NCBI GenBank assembly: GCA_028829895.1
Contig: CM054181.1
Location: 50,971,759 to 51,035,758 of the forward strand
Direction: 5' to 3'
Length of the DNA stretch: 64,000 bases
Source: Sinotaia quadrata
Lineage: Eukaryota; Mollusca; Gastropoda; Architaenioglossa; Viviparidae
Below are positions 60,101 through 64,000 of this stretch, piece by piece. The notes under the pieces were generated by a model. It was not told where the DNA came from. It ran no database searches and worked only from the letters and a program-made list of their open reading frames with translations. A program made the translations under genes and the position numbers. Numbering within the stretch: position 1 is the stretch's first letter; the number at the start of each line of letters is the position of its first letter.

Positions 60101-60147
60101 GGACAGGTTGCATTGCGTCAGTCAGACAAGCAGATTTCTTCCACCAT
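36023..60147 (+). CDS. HSF1: Heat shock transcription factor (HSF1-like), 8 exons, C-terminus outside or not found
   Basis: This nuclear activator trimerises under proteotoxic stress and binds inverted nGAAn repeats. The exons are 36023-36181, 37445-37553, 45270-45403, 49977-50110, 53842-53917, 55903-56085, 57255-57377 and 59840-60147. All seven junctions agree in phase, giving 408 residues plus 2 nt. The winged-helix DNA-binding domain spans residues about 28-125, with recognition helix [20 protein letters not shown] spans about 130-220, including [16 protein letters not shown]. The start of the regulatory region ([12 protein letters not shown]) follows, and then divergent Ser/Thr/Pro/Gln-rich sequence. 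The HR-C and acidic activation domains typical of HSF1 are not seen. Exon 8 offers donor GTAGGT at 60148, so more exons probably follow; without splicing the frame stops at TAG 60149. An in-frame ATG at 36002 could add seven residues. Introns 2 and 4 are swollen by transposons. Confidence 0.95.
36182..37444 (+). other. HSF intron 1
   Basis: AT-rich intron of about 1.3 kb with an A-run at 36640 and no recognisable element. Confidence 0.7.
37445..37553 (+). CDS. HSF1: HSF exon 2 (helices 2-3 of the DNA-binding domain)
   Basis: Acceptor ATGGCAG, donor GTAAGT. It encodes [19 protein letters not shown] and the YFKHNN...SFIRQLNM recognition region, residues 54-89, plus one base of Tyr90. Confidence 0.96.
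38487..40323 (+). pseudogene. Degenerate spliced gene carried by the 3.67 kb transposon
   Basis: Exon 1 (38487-38665) opens [19 protein letters not shown] and ends at donor GTGAGTG. Its two leftover bases join in phase with 39638 (acceptor TATCTTCAG) to continue [20 protein letters not shown]. From there to the stop at 40321, coding-like sequence continues but needs several frame changes (near 39745, 39900-39960, 40160 and 40205). It also passes stops such as the TGA in DNLI-stop-LLQSF. Readable pieces include [39 protein letters not shown] and the C-terminal [16 protein letters not shown], which looks like a nuclear localisation signal. A polyadenylation signal AATAAA follows at 40395. The protein would be somewhat over 250 residues. 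No DDE triad, zinc finger or other known domain could be identified. It may be the element's transposase, an accessory gene, or a captured host gene. Confidence 0.55.
39266..39415. repeat. 74-bp tandem duplication inside the 3.67 kb transposon
   Basis: GACAGCAGGCTGCTGT...TTGTTCTTAATCTTATAGCT and the following TTCATGTTTTACTTTATTTT occur twice, at 39266 and 39340. Confidence 0.9.
43461..43476 (+). other. Possible orphan mini first exon
   Basis: ATGTCGGAG followed immediately by GTAAGC, a textbook start plus donor, in the CpG-containing right part of the putative outer transposon. It may be the start of that element's gene. No partner acceptor was found. Confidence 0.2.
45270..45403 (+). CDS. 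HSF1: HSF exon 3 (wing and linker)
   Basis: Acceptor TTTCAACAG. It encodes Tyr90 and [12 protein letters not shown], then [11 protein letters not shown] and IKRKVKQ. Two tandem donors, AAG|GTAAAG (exon end 45394) and CAG|GTAAAG (exon end 45403), are 9 nt apart and both keep the frame. Confidence 0.95.
47090..47712 (-). repeat. Dispersed ~1.5 kb repeat family, copy E (left part)
   Basis: Reverse-complement matches to copy A include the region around ATTAGCCCAATACATGCACA (47166) against 1213-1233. It also ends with GGGAGAGGCAAATTTACTCC (47689), shared with copies B, D and F. Confidence 0.6.
49247..49415. mobile_element. 169-bp hAT-type MITE in HSF intron 3
   Basis: The left end CAGTGGTTCCACCC and the right end, on the other strand, CAATGGTTCTCAACC are the classic hAT form. 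The flanks GATTAAAG (49239-49246) and AATTAAAG (49416-49423) form an 8-bp target duplication with one mismatch. An internal direct repeat of GTGGTC...TTAAATGTAAAA/TTAGATGTAAAA is visible. Too short to encode anything. Confidence 0.8.
49977..50110 (+). CDS. HSF1: HSF exon 4 (HR-A/B coiled coil, first half)
   Basis: Encodes [10 protein letters not shown] through [17 protein letters not shown] with heptad-spaced hydrophobic residues. The acceptor is a CAGCAG tandem (start 49977 or 49980). Donor GTAGGT leaves two bases of an Arg codon. Confidence 0.93.
50378..50521 (+). CDS. 47-codon ORF near the left end of the 2.27 kb element
   Basis: ATG opens [17 protein letters not shown] and the frame stays open through the CpG-rich stretch to TAA at 50519. 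It is Ser-rich, with no recognised domain. The related older copy at 55.2 kb does not keep the frame, so constraint is unproven. Confidence 0.2.
   Translation: MTGRKIYRAFNRANGGVTLTASLSSAMSSSANESFSNTSGILFVGRY
50699..50881 (+). CDS. Possible first coding exon of the 2.27 kb element
   Basis: The frame [16 protein letters not shown] continues with [17 protein letters not shown] to a possible donor GTAGGC at about 50845. It lies just downstream of the CpG-rich promoter-like block. A later plus frame ending at 52212 ([19 protein letters not shown]) could be its terminal exon. Both are too short to recognise. Confidence 0.25.
   Translation: MRDNYEIFTLINNIQLTCKTVYANYPSKTSYFDELYCNARKKIGVFNNGRPMFETALRFK
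52523..53841 (+). other. HSF intron 4, right part
   Basis: AT-rich intron sequence with no supported features. Confidence 0.6.
53842..53917 (+). CDS. HSF1: HSF exon 5 (HR-A/B core)
   Basis: The 76 nt encode the highly conserved [16 protein letters not shown] and AKQQQIVNK. Acceptor GCACATAG, donor GTCAGA. Phase agrees with exons 4 and 6. Confidence 0.95.
54442..54541. repeat. 50-bp tandem duplication
   Basis: Two almost perfect units of GAGATGGCTGTCCATTGAAC followed by TAATGATATTTCCACTTGTG and GTAGAACTT. Confidence 0.95.
55165..55470 (+). mobile_element. Older, CpG-depleted relative of the 2.27 kb element
   Basis: Matches 50452-50745 along its length: CACTTCCGGAATCT, GCTCGTGAAATAAACA, CATAACGTTTCTACTGCCC against CATAACGTTTTTACTGCCC, and AATATTTACTTTAATAAATA. 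Most CpGs of the 50.4 kb copy are TG or CA here (for example ATGGCGGCC versus ATGGTGGCC). The outer ends are not recognisable. Confidence 0.8.
55903..56085 (+). CDS. HSF1: HSF exon 6 (end of HR-B, start of regulatory region)
   Basis: Encodes LIHFLMSIV and then [12 protein letters not shown], comparable to the LGVKRKIPLMLND segment of vertebrate HSF1. It also contains KVARVVDSS. Donor GTGAGT, phase 0. Confidence 0.93.
56372..56668. repeat. 149-bp tandem duplication in HSF intron 6
   Basis: Two near-identical units start at 56372 and 56521 (CAACTTATTTTGTTTGTTGA ... GAGAGGCATAAGAT). They show few differences, hence recent. Confidence 0.95.
56690..57140 (+). repeat. Dispersed ~1.5 kb repeat family, copy F (left part)
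   Basis: Contains GCCTATCCCTATTTCTAGAT, GGAGTAAACAACTCGAG, and ATGCTAGAAATTGCTGATGC, matching copies A and B. Its right end falls about 100 bp before HSF exon 7. Confidence 0.55.
57255..57377 (+). CDS. HSF1: HSF exon 7 (divergent, acidic/Ser-rich)
   Basis: The 123 nt lie between acceptor TTACAG and donor GTGAGT, in phase 0 at both ends. It encodes 41 residues including [20 protein letters not shown]. Supported by frame and splice sites rather than by similarity. Confidence 0.8.
57378..59839 (+). other. HSF intron 7
   Basis: This 2.5 kb AT-rich intron contains the inverted repeat at 58391-58461 and no other supported feature. Confidence 0.6.
58391..58461. repeat. Inverted repeat (hairpin potential)
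   Basis: AAGTTCTCCTAAGAAGACTG at 58393 and its complement at 58430-58461 (the latter interrupted by about 13 extra bases) could form a stem in HSF intron RNA. Confidence 0.6.
59840..60147 (+). CDS. HSF1: HSF exon 8 (low-complexity Thr/Gln/Pro region)
   Basis: Acceptor TGCACTCAG. It encodes 102 residues rich in Pro, Thr, Ser and Gln with a short hydrophobic stretch ([20 protein letters not shown]). Either donor GTAGGT at 60148 is used, or the frame ends at TAG 60149-60151. Confidence 0.8.
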
Positions 60148-62975
60148 GTAGGTTGCTTTTTTAAAATTCATTTTGCTGGGTATTAACTGCTTTGACTCAA
60201 TCTGAATAAGGCTTTTTTTTCTAATGCCCAGATGTTTTCTTTTTTTCTTTTTTTCTTCAAAGATGCATTTTGCCTAAGAAAAACATTTCGAGATGTTGAA
60301 AATAACAAAGATAAGTTCACATACAACACCCTCACCCTCTGAAAAGAAAAATTTAATAAACCCATTGTGGCATAGATCTGGCTCTAATACCTCATACCTA
60401 TATTAGAACAGATTTCTAAATCCAGTCTAGAACCCTGCATTGATATAAGGAGACATTTAGTTTAACAGGTAATAAAATCTTGCTTCTAAATTTTAAAAAA
60501 TGTTGCCCAGTGACACCTACATATACATTATTACTTTTGCAAATTTACTTATTTATGGGCAGAGTAGGTAAGCTTGGACTAGATTATCTGAGCAGTATTG
60601 TCCATCAGTCATCAAGCAAAGAGTGCTTTATTTGAACAGTTGTGAAAAGTAATTTTGCTGCTTTTAAATTTGCAGTTATTTATTTTGCTATAATTTACTC
60701 TAGAAAACCTCCAAGAAATATTGATTAATAATATGCATTTGTGCATTTTTGCACTACTCTTACTAATTTGAGTACTTTAATAGCTTGAAAGTCTAATACC
60801 AGAGTGGAATTAAAATATAACATCATGGTTTAGGAACCATTTTATAATTGATCAAATACATTGGTAGTATTGACAAATCATCGTCTTCTCCCCGCCCACC
60901 CAAACACACACATTATGTAAATTGAAAGCTACATTATATTAGAAAATTTAATTGTTTCTTTTCTACTTTTAACTTTTGAACTAGTCTAATTGTTGATAGC
61001 AGTTAAAGTGAACATGGATTTTTCAAAGAATATAAATGGATTTTTTCAGTTAAGTAAGTACAATTTTGTTTAATTTTAATTTTTATTATTTTGTTAATTA
61101 TTTTTCCTGTTGGTATTATATTTTAACTGAATAGATATAAGTTTAGTATTGAAAAAGTTATTTATTTGTATAAATTCATTTTCACTTTTACTTCTTTTTT
61201 ATTATATTTGATTTTCAATAAGAATGCTTGTTAAACTGTTATTTTTCCACCATACAACCAAACATACAAGCTATCTATGATCCAAACCCCATACAAGCCA
61301 GAATAGCCACAAATTCACCACCCTAGGAGGAGATAAAGGTTAAGAGTTGCCAGAGATCCATTCTCAGGAATAGATAAATGTTAAAGTACTTACCCAGTGG
61401 AGTTAAGACACACATTACACAGAAAACACACAATACATACACACACACACAACTGTTTTCAATGCATTCACTCTCAGACAATTTGTCAAACCATGATTGT
61501 GCTTTCTAATTTTTTGTTCGGGCATCAGTCTTCTCTCACAATTATTATTTGAGGTATTGTTTTCTTGCTCAGTCATTCTCTCTATCTCTTCTCAGAATTA
61601 AGGTGAGGAGCATTACATCCTTATTGGGGGTGGGGTGGGGGTTAGCTGACACTTGAACTGGTTTTAATTTGACCATGTAGCTTAATGGCCTATTGCATAT
61701 TTTTGTTTTGTTTTCTTTTGTTTTCTTTTATCTGCTTAAAGAATATTTTGATTTCCATCCTTCTTTTTTAGTTTGTATGAGTTTCAAGAGTGAAAGAAGA
61801 GGCAATTTTAGTTTCAGTCAAAAGTTGACTGATTAAAGTATATACATGTCTAGTTGCCCTTTTGTCCTTGCTATTAGGCAAGGCTGAGCTAAGCCACTGA
61901 CAGTAGTCAGATATATACCATTACATATACATGCACAGAATTCAGAAATCTCAAATGCTATCAGACTGCAGGCCAAGTTCATTTAGTATTTATCACCCTC
62001 CTCACATTATGTTGAGGAAGGAATACAAGAGTGTGTTCTTCACTGGAGTGTAATGGTTGACAAATTACACCATAGCAGCTCTTCACTATTCTATTTAAGT
62101 CATTGAATGACATCAGTTCTGTTTGGAGGCTGAAAAATGATGAATGTATTTATGTAAGAATGAACTATCTCAAAGAGTTTGTTTAGTCTGCTTACACAAC
62201 AGAGGAGATAAAGAAGAGTCACTAGGAGATGGGTTGGTCTCCCTTTCGAAGTGCTTGGGACTTCTGCAACTCTCCTAGATTAGTCCACTAAAGATGACTG
62301 ACCAGTTATGTTGGTTCTTTGTCTGCATGATGTTTGTGTTGTGAGAAAAATCTTAGGAGGTAGTATTACAATAAATAAAATATTAATTTGGTAAACAGCA
62401 CAGCAGGAAGCAAGGCCTGTGTCTCTTAGAGGATGATATACTGGTATGAGCAGCTTTTTATACTCCTTGTTCGAGAGAAATTTAAGTTCCCCCTCACACA
62501 CACTTTCTTGAATGAGAGGAGGAGAGGAGATTATTATCATGCAACCTCTGTGAATGCCATGCTACTCCCTCAACACTGATTTAACAAAGTGTATATCAAA
62601 TGAAAACTGAGGAAAGGGGGGCAGCATTCTGATTAATAATTATTTAAGCTTGACCTCTCTCTAGTGGATAGGCTTAGTGGTTTCTTTCTCTTTTATGGAG
62701 TTTGAATCATGGGTATCTTCTGACAAGCATTTAGGTAATACTTATTTTACTTAAAAAATCCTTTTTGAATGTCATTTACATGTATACATTAAATGATGTA
62801 CTTCTTGGGCATCATGAAAAATGCCTTTTAAACTAATATATGTGGGAAAAAAGAAAAGGCAAAGTACTCTGATTATATTGGTTATATTGATACCTCTGCA
62901 GTTATTAGTGTTAATTTGCTGGATGTAATTTCTTCTCTTTTAATCAACAGTTTTGATGGTGGTTAGGTTTTAATT
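60148..62975 (+). other. Region downstream of HSF exon 8
   Basis: Probably the next HSF intron, or 3' flank if exon 8 is terminal. It is AT-rich with a CA tract at 61439 and a G-rich run at 61624-61641. No exon encoding an HSF activation domain was found on the plus strand. Confidence 0.5.
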
Positions 62976-63485
62976 CTGTTATTGTTTGATACTTTTAGTT
63001 TACAATTCATTAGAGATTCAGAGGTTGCATGGACTTATTCCTTCTTGTTTAATACTTCTATTTTATAATTCATTTAGGGATTCAGAGGTTCCATAGACTT
63101 CTTCACTCTTGTTCAATACTTCTATTTTATAATTCATTTAGGGATTCAGAGGTTCCATAGACTTCTTCACTCTTGTTCAATACTTCTATTTTATAATTCA
63201 TTTAGGGATTCAGAGGTTCCATAGACTTCTTCACTCTTGTTCAATACTTCTATTTTATAATTCATTTAGGGATTCAGAGGTTCCATAGACTTCTTCACTC
63301 TTGTTTAATACTTCTATTTTATAATTCATTTAGGGATTCAGAGGTTGATTGGACTTGAACTCTTGTTTAATACTTTTATTTTATAATTCATTTATGGATT
63401 CACAGGTTGCATGGACTCATTTGCTTTTGTTTGATACTTCTGTTTTATAATTCATTTAGGGATTTAGAGATTGCACTGACTTAAT
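62975..63485. repeat. 64-bp minisatellite, about 8 units
   Basis: The core ATACTTCTATTTTATAATTC, then ATTTAGGGATTCAGAGGTTC and CATAGACTTCTTCACTCTTG. The four central units are virtually identical and the flanking ones diverge. Confidence 0.92.
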
Positions 63486-64000
63486 CAGTTAAACATTTAT
63501 TAATTAATTAACATATATTGCTTGAAACTAAGGCCGCTTTTATTATTTGAAATATGTATGTCATGTGCAGTTATTTTTTTTCTTGATTTTCTTTTAGTGA
63601 AAATAATACAGTAAAATTAAATAAATCTACTGCAAATTAACTTAACTAAATTTTCAGAAGTCTCTGTCTTCAAATAGAGATTACCTGTTGATGTTTTTTT
63701 CACTAACATCTTTACCTCACAGAAACTGCAATAGACTTTACGTCTTTGATATTCTTTGTATGGTTTGTTCCTGTATGTTTTGTTTTTCATCAGCTTTGCC
63801 TTTTTATACCGGCATAATTTTTACTTTGCTACCAATTTGCAATTTATTAATTTCTGGTTCCCTCACATTTTGCACTGTCAACTCATTGCATAATTTTATA
63901 ATCAGCATATACTGTAATACCTCACAGCTTTTTTTTTCTACAACATGCAAAATTTGAAGATTTGGGGAGGTTACCATTTTATCTCAAACTTTACACTGTG

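Noticed and set aside
63688..63957. 89-codon plus-strand frame as a possible HSF C-terminal exon
   Set aside because: Hydrophobic and Cys-rich, unlike an acidic activation domain, and it lacks a matching acceptor phase.

Overview
This window looks like nuclear DNA of an animal. It is AT-rich (roughly two thirds A+T by eye), with short coding exons separated by kilobase-scale introns carrying consensus GT-AG splice sites. It is rich in minisatellites, microsatellites and decayed mobile elements. The best guess is a lophotrochozoan, probably a mollusc. That rests on general genome character and the invertebrate-type single HSF, not on a diagnostic marker.

Two protein-coding genes stand head to head. 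The left gene is on the minus strand and starts at 20107, next to a perfect CRE palindrome (TGACGTCA). Seven exons whose reading frames join exactly (20107 down to 2369) give the first 240 residues of a Ser/basic-rich protein that becomes coiled coil. I do not recognise it, and it runs off the left edge. The right gene is on the plus strand and starts at 36023, beside an NRF1-like site. Eight exons to 60147 encode a heat shock transcription factor: winged-helix DNA-binding domain, HR-A/B trimerisation coiled coil, the conserved start of the regulatory region, then divergent sequence. Its C-terminal exon or exons were not found and probably lie to the right.

The roughly 16 kb between the two start codons holds repeats, CpG clusters that may be promoters, and a TATA box followed by a small hydrophobic ORF. 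No convincing conserved gene was seen there.

Mobile elements dominate the rest. An R4/Dong-like non-LTR retrotransposon (RT, CCHC knuckle, PD...D endonuclease; 554 codons open) sits in a (TAA)n tract at the tail of a second, shorter copy, and a third fragment lies at 27.9-28.2 kb. The HSF introns contain a 3.67 kb terminal-inverted-repeat element with a perfect 7-bp target duplication and a decayed spliced gene of unknown family. They also contain a 2.27 kb element with a 6-bp duplication and an older CpG-depleted relative 5 kb away, and a 169-bp hAT-type MITE. Two more hAT-type MITEs of another family lie at 31.4 and 34.8 kb. A dispersed repeat of about 1.5 kb occurs at least six times on both strands. 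About a dozen minisatellites or tandem duplications lie mainly in introns; one supplies the 3' splice site of an exon of the left gene.
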